A stretch of DNA of 64,000 nt from Ichthyophis bannanicus (GCA_033557465.1 CM066033.1:11905080-11969079), one strand, 5' to 3'. Counted from the first letter of the stretch, positions 20,510 to 30,830 are shown. The notes: generated by a model not told the origin, from the letters alone. A program made the numbers and translations.

Positions 20510-21719
20510 CTAGCTGCTGTCCTCACCCAGGGTCAGTTTGTCAAAAAGATACTCTCCCATGCCCACTTCTGCAGCATTAAGCCTCTTCAGATTGGTCAGG
20601 TGGTCACCCAGCATCTTGATGAGCTACACCTCTTCCTCCAGAAAATCACACATCTGTCCAGAAATAAACCAGAAGACATTGCTTAGAATAGCAGAGGACA
20701 CTGTAACTGAGTTCCCCATCACCCCTACAGCTCTGGAGTAGGGAAGCTACCAATGCCCAGGTATACTGTTCCTGTAATAGAGAAGCTGCACAGAAGTGTT
20801 TCAGATCAACCTATGATGCTCATAGATGATCTCATCGAGTGGCAACGCCTAAAGCACAACAGATCCACTACATAAGCAATTAAGATGTAGTGCCCATCCC
20901 ACATCTAGCTGCTATGTGATTGGTTAGACCTGTACAGGCAGCTGCATGTGACATGCGCTTATACCATCTTGAGTTGCTTTTTGGGTATTACCACCAAAAG
21001 ATAGTCCTCCAGTTAATTCTACCCCCACCCTTCCAGAAGTGGTCCATACGTACATGGGGATCAGCATGGTCTGTGGCAGTCTTGTGCAGGTCCAGCAGAG
21101 CTTGATTCACAGTCTTCTCCTGTTTTAGGGAATACTCCATGGCCTGGCTCCAATTCCAACTCATCAGATTCTGGCTTCCGCAACAAAAGATACAGGGTGT
21201 CCAGTGAGCAGCAGTCCCAGGAAACTGCCTGCAAATTGCTAGGCTGGGACCACCAAACATAAGCTATTGTGTGGGGTAAACCTGGGCCTGTAAATTCTCT
21301 AGTTGAAAATTAAAGGACTTAGTCTAGGAATACAAGGAACAGCACCATATGACAGGTTTGATGGCCATAGAGATTATTTTTTTAAATATTACAACAGCTA
21401 AGCTATTGTATCAGGCAGCAGATTCCATAACCAGACAAGCAATGGTTCACATTCTTAGAATTAGGAGAGACAGACCAGAGGCACTGGTTACCTTCCATCT
21501 GCCTAACTTTACCCTCTCACCCTGCAAGACAAGCCTAAGGTACAGGTTCCAGCCAGCCCCACTCTCCTATTACCTTCACATCCTGCAGAACCACAGTCCT
21601 CCATGCTTGTTCTGGAATTTCAGGAAGCGCTCTGACTACTCCCACGTCTCTTCAGACTGCGGCTGAAAGAACTTGGAGAACTTAGCCAGGGCCACATCAT
21701 CCTGGTCAATGTAACATGC
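20510..21719 (-). pseudogene. Ferritin heavy-chain-like pseudogene with introns
   Basis: Three exons on the minus strand match ferritin H exons 2-4. Exon 2 (21574-21719, 146 bp) reads CYIDQDDVALAKFSKFFQPQ and then an SERFLKFQNKHGG part, starts after CCAG and ends at AAG/GTAATA. Exon 3 (21054-21179, 126 bp) reads SQAMEYSLKQEKTVNQALLD and LHKTATDHADPH and ends at CAT/GTACGT. Exon 4 (20510-20653, 144 bp) starts after GGACAG and reads [15 protein letters not shown], then [15 protein letters not shown] and a stop. Ferritin stores iron and oxidises Fe(II). Breaks: in-frame stops in exon 2 (after EETWE) and exon 4 (after EEEV), loss of about four residues near the exon 4 start, and a frameshift at the end of exon 2. 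Exon 1 with the start codon and iron-responsive element is not seen. Introns show it is a DNA-level duplicate, not a processed copy. Confidence 0.88.
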
Positions 21720-22313
21720 CTGGAACAGGAAACAGCAGGTCTCCCAGGAAGGTCTGAAGAGACACCAACATATCCCCTCAGCACAGCCGAGCTCCCAGAA
21801 GAACTGCAGATAATAGGCAGACCTACCTATACTCCTTCAGCTCTGTTCAATGTAACATGCCTGAGGGGGAAAGGGCAGAGCCAGCAGGACCCAGTAGGTG
21901 AACCTGGCTGTTGCTAGAGTGTTTATATTCCCAGGACCCCTCTCCCCCCATTGCCTCTGCTGTAATCCTTCACCAGGGCCAGCAGCAGCATCAGTGGTAT
22001 GGAAACTGCAACAGCACTTACCTGAACTCTCCAATGTGATATTGTCGTTCCTGCCCTCTGACCTGCCACATCTGCCCCCGCCAATGAAGGCTTCTGGTTT
22101 GGACAGGCCCCCGTATAAATCCAAGTCTGCACTGGAGGCTGCAGAAGCAGCAGGAACTGCAACGCTGCTGGAGAGATCAGGTACATTGCATTGCAGTTTC
22201 AATAGCATTGTTGCAGGTCCCAGAGCAGGCTGGCAGTGGTGATAATGGGGGCGGCAGGATTGAGGATCTCCCAGGGCACCTCTAATCCTTGCACCAGGCC
22301 TGGGAGTGGGGTT
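21720..22313. other. Ferritin flank with a second copy of the exon 2 start
   Basis: At about 21837-21865 the minus strand reads CCCCCTCAG/GCATGTTACATTGA, a second copy of the acceptor and first codons of ferritin exon 2, after which similarity stops. This fits a partial internal duplication. Two antisense-overlapping frames here have no family features. Confidence 0.5.
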
Positions 22314-23876
22314 TGTGATAAGGAAGCTTATCATAGTTCAGGAAGGAATAATACAAGAGGTGAATTGGCTCTGAATAACCAACCTGTGCTGGCTGGTAAA
22401 AGCACTAAAAAACAGAGTGGTTGCATAAAAGACTACCAGACCCAGAATGCACTGGTTCACAGAAAGCCTCTAGGAGAGATGAAGTGGGGAAACATGTGCC
22501 TAATCAAGGAAGCTATGAGGTAATCCCTAATCACCCATCTCCTAGGGCAGGGCTTGATTCAGAACACCTGGACTGTGCTAGGGTGGAGTGTCCATCTAGG
22601 CACTTTAAAAGTAAAAGACATTCTTCACACAGACAGAAAGGGGAGAAAGGAGAGAAGCGAGAGAAAGGAGAGCCACAGCAAGGCTGGCAACGGCAAGAGA
22701 GAGGATGGCAACAGCAGAGAGAACACAGAAGGAGGAACAGCAAGATGTCCAAGAGGTCTAAGGAAGGAGCCCAAAGCAGTACGTATGTTGGGAGAGATTC
22801 CAGGGGCAAGCATTCTCCATTGGACTGGAAGAAACCAGAGGCTTGGAGATATAGAGCCAGGAACCCCCAGAGAGCACCTGTAAAGGAGACGGCTGCATCC
22901 ACAGAAAGAAGGAGCTCTAATACCTATTTAAGGAGGTATGGGAAAAGAGACCTAAAGTCCAGAGATTCTGACTGTAGAGCTGGGCACAGAAGCTTTGCTA
23001 CCTATTGGCTAAAACACCCAGAGAGGAAATCTAATAGCAACGTGATCTCAGGTATGAACTCTGATCTGTTCCCTAGCTTTTCACAAGGAAGACAGCAGGG
23101 AAACAAATGCTATCCTGAGAGTGGTCAGTTAGAGAATTCCTCTGAGCCAATGCATGAAAATGATTCCATGATATTTCAGGAGCAAGGGGAAATATCAAAT
23201 GAACAAGTAGAATGCATGGATTGCTCTCTGTGTAAGCTGCTGTTTTAAAGTAACCCTCAGTAAAGCAACAATCACCAAAAGGAACTGTACTGTGTTTTTT
23301 TTAACTACCCAGAAAAGTTTCTTTAAGTGAAAGCTTTAGGGTAAGTTGGAGCCACGTGGGGAGTGGACCAGCAAGGGTTTGCAGCTGGTTGAGCCCCTGT
23401 GATTAAGCCAGGCACAAGTGCACGTGAGCTCTGGAAAGAAAACTTCTTCACTGTGTGAATGGAAGAAAGTTGTTTTTGGATAAAGAGCATTTTTCCTTTT
23501 GGGTTTGTTTTTCATTTAAGCACTGCTAAGAAAGTTATTAGCAGGGGCTAGCAGAATGACCTTTTCCGTTCCATCAAGGTCTTTATTGAGCTGTTGCCTA
23601 AGTATTTCAGTTGCCTTATACAGTTGTTTTGTTTTCCTGATTACAATTCCTGAAGAAAGTATCCTATTGATGTTACCAAGCATATCTGTGCGAGGGAATA
23701 ACTCCCCATAAATAAAATCTGTTTTCTGCTTACACTCGAGCAACTACAATTCATTATTTTTGTGAACGGCTGATTTTGTGTGAATGAACTACAACACCCA
23801 CAATCCTTTGCAAGTCATATAAATTCCTGTCTTTGCCAAGATTGTGGAACTTTCACAACAAGCACCCTCGTTTACA
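22314..23876 (+). repeat. 5' LTR of Gmr1-like element
   Basis: It starts TGTGATAAGG and ends TTTACA. An ATAAATAAAATC poly(A)-type signal lies near 23706 and a TATAAATTCC element near 23818. It is followed by GTGGCGTAGT, as in the element at 318. It carries the 275-codon frame described separately. Confidence 0.88.
22421..23248 (+). CDS. LTR-embedded reading frame, 275 codons
   Basis: The product is unrecognised. The protein is very basic and hydrophilic: a Lys/Glu/Arg run near residues 72-90, Gln/Arg-rich to residue 105, Ser/Lys/Arg next (SKMSKRSKEGAQ), then a conserved-looking block with GKHSPLDWKKPEAWRY, and a C-terminus with ECMDCSLCKLLF. There is no signal peptide or membrane segment. 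The ATG lies 107 bp into the LTR. The 3' LTR holds the same frame, open from upstream integrase to 27766, where one stop breaks it. An LTR-encoded accessory protein is known for MMTV (sag) and some other retroviruses; an RNA-binding or nuclear role would be a guess. It may also be a passenger frame in purine-rich DNA. Confidence 0.5.
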   Translation: MHKRLPDPECTGSQKASRRDEVGKHVPNQGSYEVIPNHPSPRAGLDSEHLDCARVECPSRHFKSKRHSSHRQKGEKGEKREKGEPQQGWQRQERGWQQQREHRRRNSKMSKRSKEGAQSSTYVGRDSRGKHSPLDWKKPEAWRYRARNPQRAPVKETAASTERRSSNTYLRRYGKRDLKSRDSDCRAGHRSFATYWLKHPERKSNSNVISGMNSDLFPSFSQGRQQGNKCYPESGQLENSSEPMHENDSMIFQEQGEISNEQVECMDCSLCKLLF

Positions 23877-24085
23877 GTGGCGTAGTATTTCGGATTGCTT
23901 TTACACAAAGAATTTCCAGGATTTATAAGGATTACAACTGAAAAGTGAAAGAAAAAAGTTCAAGTCAAAAGCTGGAAAGTGGATTTTTCCCTTAACAACG
24001 TCTTGGAGAAAAAAAAGAGGCTATTCCAGGAGCTGTTCCAAGGAGGAAGAGACCCTGTGTGAGCTGGACTCATCACTAGCATAAG

Positions 24086-24217
24086 GTAATAAGTACCTGG
24101 GCATGTCTAGTGGTGGATGGGAGTAAGACACAGGGGTAATTTGAAAAAAAAAATAGGAGAAAAACACCTGTTTGCAGGGTGCTGCTCTGTGTTTTTTTTT
24201 TCTTTTGTTTCTTGCAG
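24086..24217 (+). promoter_or_regulatory. Candidate leader intron before gag
   Basis: A donor (ATAAG/GTAATAAGT, GT at 24086) is followed 132 nt later by a strong polypyrimidine tract and CTTGCAG (AG at 24216-24217), nine bases before the gag ATG at 24226. It would remove a short leader segment. Confidence 0.4.
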
Positions 24218-24225
24218 GGATATGG

Positions 24226-25125
24226 ATGGATCCTAAGGAACTGGCCAGCTGGATGGCAGCCAAATTTGGCAGGCAACAGGAGCTAGCGCAGCAGGCTCAG
24301 GACACTACAATTAAAGCCCTGAGAGAGCAGCAGAAGCCTGTGCTTGACCTTGTGGAAGCCTTGATTGCTCTTCACACCCAAGGTGGTGCAAGACCAGCAG
24401 TAACACCTGGTATACCACATGTGGACAGTGTGGGACTCAGTCAGGGAATTGGGGCATTTAGTTTTGGGAAACTCACTCCAGAAGATAATGTTGATGATTT
24501 CCTTGAATCTTTTGAGAGAGTGGCACAAGCATTAGCCTGGCCAGAGACCCAGTGGGCAGTAAGGCTGGCAGCCTCATTAACTGGGGAGGCGCTTGCCGCT
24601 TATAGGGCAATGCCAGCAGCTCAAGCTTTAAATTATAGAGATGTGAAGTTTGCTATAAGAGATCACCTAGGGTTGTCTGTTTCAGAGTATAGGTGAATGT
24701 TTAGAGCTACTGCATTAAGAGTGGGTGAAATACCCAGGGCTCTGAGTCAGAGAATCAGAGGATTGGCTATAAAATGGTTGGAGCCTGAGGGAAAGACTAT
24801 GGAAATGTTATTGGACATTATTATGCTTGAACAATTCATGTCTGCTGTGCCTAAAGACTTGCACACTTTCCTTATACAGCAAAATTGCCAGAACCTGGGA
24901 GAGGCAACCATGCTAGCAGAGCGGTTCTTGGAAGCCACGCAGGCTTGCCATAGCATGGGTGGCCCTCTGAAGGTTGGTGCTGAGGCAAGCTGTGCTGTAT
25001 CAGAAAAGAAAATGGTTAAAAATGTTGTTTCTGAGAATAATAGTACTGTACCTACCCAGATTACAAAGTGGAGTAAGAAGAAATGTTACAAATGTGGAAA
25101 ATGGGGACATTTGGAAAAGGGATGC
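24226..25125 (+). pseudogene. gag: SCAN-like Gag with one internal stop
   Basis: The start chosen is the ATG at 24226 (MDPKELASWMAAKFGRQQ), matching the other copy. Residues 1-55 are helical and Gln-rich, and a VDDFLESFERVAQALAW segment starts the core. A single TGA at 24694-24696 interrupts the frame (after SVSEYR), and the SCAN-like part follows in the same frame (RIRGLAIKWLEPEGK, EQFMSAVPKDLHTFLI, GEATMLAERFLEA; 24740-24930). One zinc knuckle, CYKCGKWGHLEKGC, is at 25084-25125. The stop is inside the SCAN-like region rather than between gag and pol, so it looks like a mutation and not a readthrough signal. Protease and integrase continue in the same frame. Confidence 0.85.
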
Positions 25126-25530
25126 CAGGTTCACACTAGCTTGATAGGTGTTGATTTAAAACAGCCTAAAGAAGGGTTCCTTTTGGTGGTTGATGTGCAG
25201 GGAATTACCACGAATGCTCTGTTAGACTCTGGGGCAGACCAGAGTATGCTGTCTAAGAGGATTTGGAAGCGGATAGAGGCCCAAGAAGTATTTGAGCCTA
25301 GAACCCCTGAAAGCAAGGTTTACATTAGATGCATTCATAGTGCTGCTTCAGCATATCCCACATACAAGCTAATGATTAAGGGCTTGGGGGTACAAGAGGA
25401 AATTCCTTTAGCAGTGGTTCCTAGGCTTCCATTTTATTTAGTTCTAGGAAGAGACTGGACAAAATTTAAGCAAGGGCTAGTGAAAGGACTAGGGCAGAAG
25501 AGGGGTCTTGTATCCACCCGTTCACAGGCT
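25126..25530 (+). CDS. Aspartic protease part of gag-pol
   Basis: It continues without a break from the zinc knuckle. The active site is ALLDSGADQSMLS (Asp-Ser-Gly, near 25225), then a flap region and FYLVLGRDWTKFKQG at the end. It is the same domain as at 1364-1756 in the other copy. The domain is open; the element as a whole is defective. Confidence 0.75.
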
Positions 25531-26965
25531 AAGGTAGGGAGCCAGGAGGAGGGGGAGCAGGCAGAGTTATTAGGAGACTTACCCTCTCATGATGATTTAA
25601 TAACTCCACCATCTGGGAAAGTAAGAAAATTGAAAGCACAAAAGCGTCATGAGAGACTTTGCAGAGCACAGGGTAGGGCTGAGATGGAGGCTGGTCAAAG
25701 TTTACCCTGGGTGCCAGCTGAGTTAGTGGCAAAGTTTCCCAACTTTCCACAGGAACAGCGAGCTGATCAAGCTCTCATCCGAGCTTTTGAATATGCTCAG
25801 GAGGTCAGAGAGGATTTGCCCAGATTCATACTAGATAATGAAATATTATATAGAGAGAGTCAGGACCCCAGAAATGGGACCATACGTAAACAATTAGTGG
25901 TACCCACAACTTTCAAAGGACTAGTTCTTAGACTAGCACATGATCATCCAGTGGGAGGTCATAAAGGGATGCAAGGAACGCTGGATCAAATACTTATACG
26001 TTTTTACTGGTCAGGTATTTTCAAAGAAACTGCCCAGTTTTGTGCTGCATGTCCAGCGTGTCAGCGAGTTACAGCGACTCACCCACCGGTGGTGCCTTTG
26101 ATTCCCACACCAATTATCACAGACCCAATAGGTCGCATTGCTATGGATATTGTAGGCCCATTAGTCAAAACGCCCCGAGGTTTCCAATACATCCTAGTTA
26201 TGGTAGATCGGGCAACAAGGTTTCCCTGGGCCATACCATTGAGGAATGTTTCTGCAAAAACAATAGTTTTAGAGCTAGTCAAATTGTTTTGTGAAGTAGG
26301 ATTCCCAAGAGGTGTTGACTGACCGAGGGTCCAATTTTGTATCCAAATATTTGGCCCAGGTCTGGGATGCCTTTGGCATTCATCATGTGAAAACCTCGGC
26401 CTACCATCCTCAGTCAAACGGTTTGGTGGAGAGATTCAACCAAACTCTCAAACAAATGTTGAGAAGAGGGTTAGCAGGAGAGGTAAAAGAATGGGATATG
26501 TTATTGCCCTTTGCCTTATATGTCTGCAGGGAACGAATTCAGGTTTCCCTAGGTGTAACTCCATATGAATTGATGTATGGTAGGGCCCCACGGGGTTTGT
26601 TGGATATTTTGAGGGAACAATGGATAGATCCTGAACCAGAGAATCAAGAGCTGCCACGGTTTTTACGTGACTTGAGAGCACGTTTAAAAAGGACCTCGCA
26701 GGTTGCTGAGAAAAACCTGCAGGACAGTCAAGTGCGCCAGAAAGGGTGGTATGACAGGAAGGCCAAAAGCCGCCAATTAAGCATTGGTGAAAAGGTTTTG
26801 GTTCAAGTAGCAGGTACAGCCCCAAAATTTGAAGTACAGTGGAAAGGGCCATGGAAGGTTGTTAGACAGGTGAGCCCAGTATCTTATGTGGTGGAAAACA
26901 CAAGAGGTCGTAGACAGACCTACCACATTAATGTACTTAAATCTTGGAAGGAGAGGCCTGTAAAT
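25531..26965 (+). pseudogene. Integrase of Gmr1-like element
   Basis: A linker leads to the HHCC zinc domain (AHDHPVGGHKG, then CAACPACQRV, about 25930-26070). The catalytic core has IAMDIVGPLVKT (first Asp), LTDRGSNF (second Asp, about 26320) and HPQSNGLVERFNQTLK (Glu, about 26425), so the DDE triad is present. The C-terminal part has KFEVQWKGPWKVVRQVSPVS, a GPY/F-type module, and ends near YHINVLKSW. A frameshift near 26310-26318, just before the second Asp, breaks the protein. It would join cDNA ends to host DNA. The frame after the shift runs on through the polypurine tract into the 3' LTR to 27766. Confidence 0.85.
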
Positions 26966-27081
26966 AATGATGACCCTAAAACAAGCCAAGAAGTAGGTGA
27001 GCGTCCAAAAGATAATACTCTCGTAGGTATTACAGACTGTAAAGAAGAGGTTTCACAAGTTGCACCAGTCCGTAATAACTT

Positions 27082-27092
27082 AAGCAGGGGGG
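27082..27092 (+). promoter_or_regulatory. Polypurine tract
   Basis: AAGCAGGGGGG stands two bases before the 3' LTR start at 27095. Confidence 0.65.
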
Positions 27093-27094
27093 TA

Positions 27095-28644
27095 TGTGAT
27101 AAGGAAGCTTATCATAGTTCAGGAAGGAACTATACAGGAGGTGAATTGGCTCTGAACAAGCAACCTGTGTTTGCTGGAAGAAATACTAAAACAGAATGTT
27201 TTCATAAAAGACTACCAGACCCAGAATGCACCAGGTTACAAAAAGCCTCTAGGAGAGCTGAAGTGGGGAAACGTGTGCTTAATCAGGGAAGTTATGAGGT
27301 AATCCCTAATCACCCATCTCCTAGGGCAGGGCTTGATTCAGCACACCTGGACTGTGCTAGGGTGGAGTGTCCCTCTAAGCACTTTAAAAGTAAAAGATAT
27401 TCTACACACAGACAGAAGGAGAAGGAGAAACAGAAGCCGGAGGAGAAAGAAGAGAGAGGACTGCAACAGCGGAGAAGAAGCTACAGAAGGAAGAACAGCA
27501 AGACGTCCAAGAGGTCTAAGGAAGGAGCCCACATCAGTACGTGTGTTGGGAGTGATTCCAGAGGCAAGCATTCTCCACTGGACTGGAGGAAGCCAGAGGC
27601 TTGGAGATATACAGCCAGGAATTCCCAGACGGCACCTTTGAGAGAGATGGCTGCATTTGGAAGGGGCCCTAAGACCTGTGCAAGAAGGTATGTGAAGAGA
27701 GACCTAAAGTCCAGGGATTTTGACTGGAGGGCTGGACATAAAAGCTGGACTACCTACTGGCCATGATACCCAGAGAGGAAACCTAATAGCAACGTGATCT
27801 CAGGTATGAACTTTGATCTGTGCCCTAGCTCTTCACCAGGAAGACAGCAGGGAAACAGATTCTATCCTGAGAGTGATCAATTAAGGAATTCTGTGAGCCA
27901 GACCATGATATTGATTCCATGATATTTCAGGAAGAAGGGGAAATATCAAGTGGACAAGTAGAATACATGGATTGCTCTGTCTAAGCTGCTGTTTTAAAGT
28001 AGTTCCTCAGTAAAGCAATAACCACCAAAAGGAACTGTAATTTGTTCTTTTAACTACCCAGAAAAGTCTTTGTACATGCAAGCTTTAGGGTAGGTTAGAG
28101 CCACGTAGAGAGAGTGAACCAGCAAAGGGGTTTGCAGCTGGCTAATTATCTGTAATTAAGCCAGGCACAAGTGCACGTGAGCTCTGGAAGGAAAACTTCT
28201 TCTTTGTGTGTGTGAATAGAAGAAAGTTGCTTTTGGATAAAGAACAGGGTTTTTTACCTTTTGGGTTTGTTTTTGCATTTTTGAAGAACTGCTAAGAAGG
28301 TCATTAGCAGAGGCCATCAAAAAGACCTTTTCTGTTTCCATCAAGGTCTTTATTGATTTATTGCTTAAGAATTTCAGTTACCTTATATAGTGTTTTGTTT
28401 TTCCTGAGTACAATACCTGAAGAAAATATTCTATTGTTGTTACCAAGCATATCTGTGCGAGGGAAAAATCCCCATAAATAAAATCTGGTTTTTTTGCTTA
28501 CACTCGAGCAACTACAACTCATTATTTTGTTGAACGGCTGATTTTGGTGTGAATGAACTACAACACCCACAATCCTTTGCAAGTCATATAATATTTTGCC
28601 TTTGCCAAGACTGTGGACTTTCACAACCAGCACCCCCGTTTACA
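27095..28644 (+). repeat. 3' LTR of Gmr1-like element
   Basis: The LTR is homologous over its length to 22314-23876, with substitutions and small indels. The embedded frame is in phase with integrase, so the last 224 codons up to 27766 read as a C-terminal extension of pol. A TGA after TTYWP cuts it about 50 codons earlier than in the 5' LTR. Confidence 0.88.
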
Positions 28645-28709
28645 GTACCAATCTGTCAACAATGAGCTGCCTGACTGAAGACCGAACACAATTTAGGATA
28701 GCTATTCAG

Positions 28710-28758
28710 AGGGTCGCCATGAGTCGACTCCAACTCGACGGCACTTAACAACAACAAC
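28710..28758 (+). repeat. Bov-B/RTE-type 3' tail
   Basis: GAGGGTCGCCATGAGTCGAC followed by TCCAACTCGACGGCACTTAA and an (AAC)n run is the well-known tail of Bov-B (RTE) LINEs and of SINEs that borrow it. No RTE coding region is seen next to it, so a short SINE-like or badly truncated copy is likely. Confidence 0.75.
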
Positions 28759-28774
28759 TTCAGTGCATGAAAGA

Positions 28775-29045
28775 AAAGCAGGACCGGGAGGTGATGGTAT
28801 CGGATGATAGATAGGATGTTGTCAACAAACCTAGAAGCATGCTTAGGTGCATACGAAGGGCAATGGAGAGCATGAAAAAGGAGGTGATAGTGCCTTTGTA
28901 TGAGTCTCGGGTGAGACTCCGCTTAGTAGAATACAGAGGATCTCTGCCAAAGGGGAAGGAATGGTAGAGCTTAGTGCTTCATATGGATGGGCAAACTGGA
29001 TCGGCCTCATGGTCTTTAGCTATGATCATTTTCTGTGTTACTTCC
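28775..29045 (+). repeat. LINE 3' end fragment (CR1-like)
   Basis: The strand reads MLRCIRRAMESMKKEVIVPL, a C-terminal motif of CR1/L2-type reverse transcriptases, then a 3' UTR ending GGATGGGCAAACTGG and GGTCTTTAGC, the reverse complement of the relic at 10003-10150. Confidence 0.6.
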
Positions 29046-30250
29046 TCATCACTTAACACGCTAACCACAAGATCTTCAAGGTCCTCTTCAGTCATTAAAT
29101 GTTGAATATCTGATGATTCTGATGTAAATCCATATGACTAGGATTCATCTGATTCTGTATCTGCCAAGACCAGCTACACACACTTCTACACGGAGAATAT
29201 AATACACCTCAGTCTGCTCCTCTGCTCTGTTCCTCACAGGCAGACAACCTGCATCAAGGTTGCCATCAGGGATGGCCTGACCATCAGGCAATCTAGGCAG
29301 TCGCCTAGGGCAGCATCAAAGGGCAGGCCATTCAAAGCTAAACAATAAATTTTGACAGCTAGCTGGGCAATAAGGCTTAAGGTTGGCCTAGGGTGCCTAC
29401 ATCTTGAACCATCTTTGAGTCCCATTCTGGCTGTGATCACAGCCTTCCCCACCTGTTCTGCCCATGAGGATCTGATCTCCCATGGCAGACAGGAGTTGTC
29501 TGCTCTGTTCTCTTCTGCCTGCATGAGATGGGATCCCCGTGGGAAGAACAAGAGAGGAAAGCTTCAATGCAGGTTGTCTGCCCACGAGAATCCCATCTTG
29601 TGGCTGGAAGGCAAAGGTTTGATGGGGACAGAGCTTGTGTGACCCACCCTGTTCTGATACCTATAGAACGGAGTGATAAATGAAATCCAAGGCAGTGGAA
29701 AGTTCAAGGGACACAACTAATGTGATGTTACTCTGATTGAGGGAGTTATGAATTTCAACTAACAAAGAAGCAAGAATTGTTTCAGTAATAAATCCGACTG
29801 CCATGGATGCAAGGTATTAGTTTTTTCAAGATGGTCCCATTGTTCGGCAAAGACTACCTTTTCCATAATCTTTAATAAGTAGGGAAGGTTGGAGAATGGT
29901 CTCTAATTGGCTGCATTAGTTGGATCAAGTGATGGTTTCTTATGTGCTGGACAAATTAAAGCTTTATTCCAAGGAGAAGGAACAATATCAGAGGTGAAAC
30001 AGGGATTAATGATGGTAAGAGAGAAAGGGAGAATACAAAGGGAGTCAGAATTGATCAAGGATGAGGGAATGGGATCCAGAGGACAGGTAGTTTTCCAAGA
30101 GGTAGCTATGGCTAAGCTCTCTTTAAGAGCCTCCAGACCCCTTCAGTGTCCACAATGCCGACTGCTGCTCTCTGCCCTGAATTCCTGGTGCTGTTCTAGT
30201 CAGTCATTGAGCTGGGAGAAACCCTTCAGCAGACTGGAAATGCTCTTAAA
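29046..30250. other. No gene seen
   Basis: There is no recognised coding or RNA gene. A segment near 29270-29320 (GGCAATCTAGGCAGTCGCCTAGGGCAGC) looks like repeat-derived sequence, but I cannot name the family. Confidence 0.35.
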
Positions 30251-30830
30251 CTAAGAACACAAAAACATAAGAATTGCCATATTACGTCAGACCAAAGGTC
30301 CATTAAACCCAGCATTGTGTTTCCATCAGTAACCATTCCAGGTTACAAGAAACTGTCCGGGTCCCAAAAAGGTTCACAGGTTCCACCGTGCTTATCCCTT
30401 GGGGAAGCACTGGATTTCCCTGGTCCTCTTTAATACTGCTTTAGGACCTTTCCTCCAGGAACTTGTCCAAACCGTTTTAAACCCAGCTACACTAACAGAG
30501 CATTGTGTGAAAAAATATTTCTCTTCTTAGTCTTATATGGGCTGCATTGTAGCTGCATTGTGGGTCCCCTTAGTCTTTCTACTTTTTGATGGTGTAAACA
30601 ACCTGTCTACGTTTACCTGTTTCACTCCATTCATTAATTTATAGACCTCTATCATATTTCCCCTCAGCTGTCTCTTTTCTATGTTGAAGAGCCCTAACCT
30701 TTATGATTCCTAGCATTCTATTTGCTTTCTTAGCCACCGCTGCACACTTGATGGAGGGTTTCAATGTCTTATCCACAATGATGCCTAAATCTTTTTCCTG
30801 AGTGGGGGTTTCTAAGTATTGGCAGATCCC
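30251..30830 (-). mobile_element. CR1/L2-type LINE 3' fragment
   Basis: On the minus strand it reads EKDLGIIVDKTLKPSIKCAA and KANRMLGIIKVRA, a conserved segment after the RT domain, then a long 3' UTR ending near 30251. The segment is parallel to 50550-51240 (shared GTCTTTCTACTTTTTGATGG and ATTCATTAATTTATAGAC), with an internal deletion near 30690. Confidence 0.75.

Larger units (their letters stand above)
22314..28644 (+). mobile_element. Gmr1-like Ty3/gypsy element with both LTRs
   Basis: The two LTRs (1563 and 1550 bp) start TGTGATAAGGAAGCTTATCA and end GTTTACA, with a polypurine tract (AAGCAGGGGGG, 27082-27092) before the 3' LTR. Between them are leader, SCAN-like Gag with one CCHC knuckle, protease and integrase. 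Integrase follows protease directly with no reverse transcriptase between, which is the Gmr1 order (integrase upstream of RT). The RT and RNase H that should follow integrase are absent, so this copy is an internal-deletion derivative. LTR divergence is several percent by eye, so it is not young. I found no convincing target duplication. Confidence 0.88.

Noticed and set aside
24694..24696. Gag stop codon as a programmed readthrough site
   Set aside because: It falls inside the SCAN-like segment and not at a gag/pol border, and the other copy has no stop there; a point mutation is simpler.
22314..28644. Target-site duplication for the Gmr1-like element
   Set aside because: Flanks GGGTT and GTACC do not match at any likely border, so I do not claim one.
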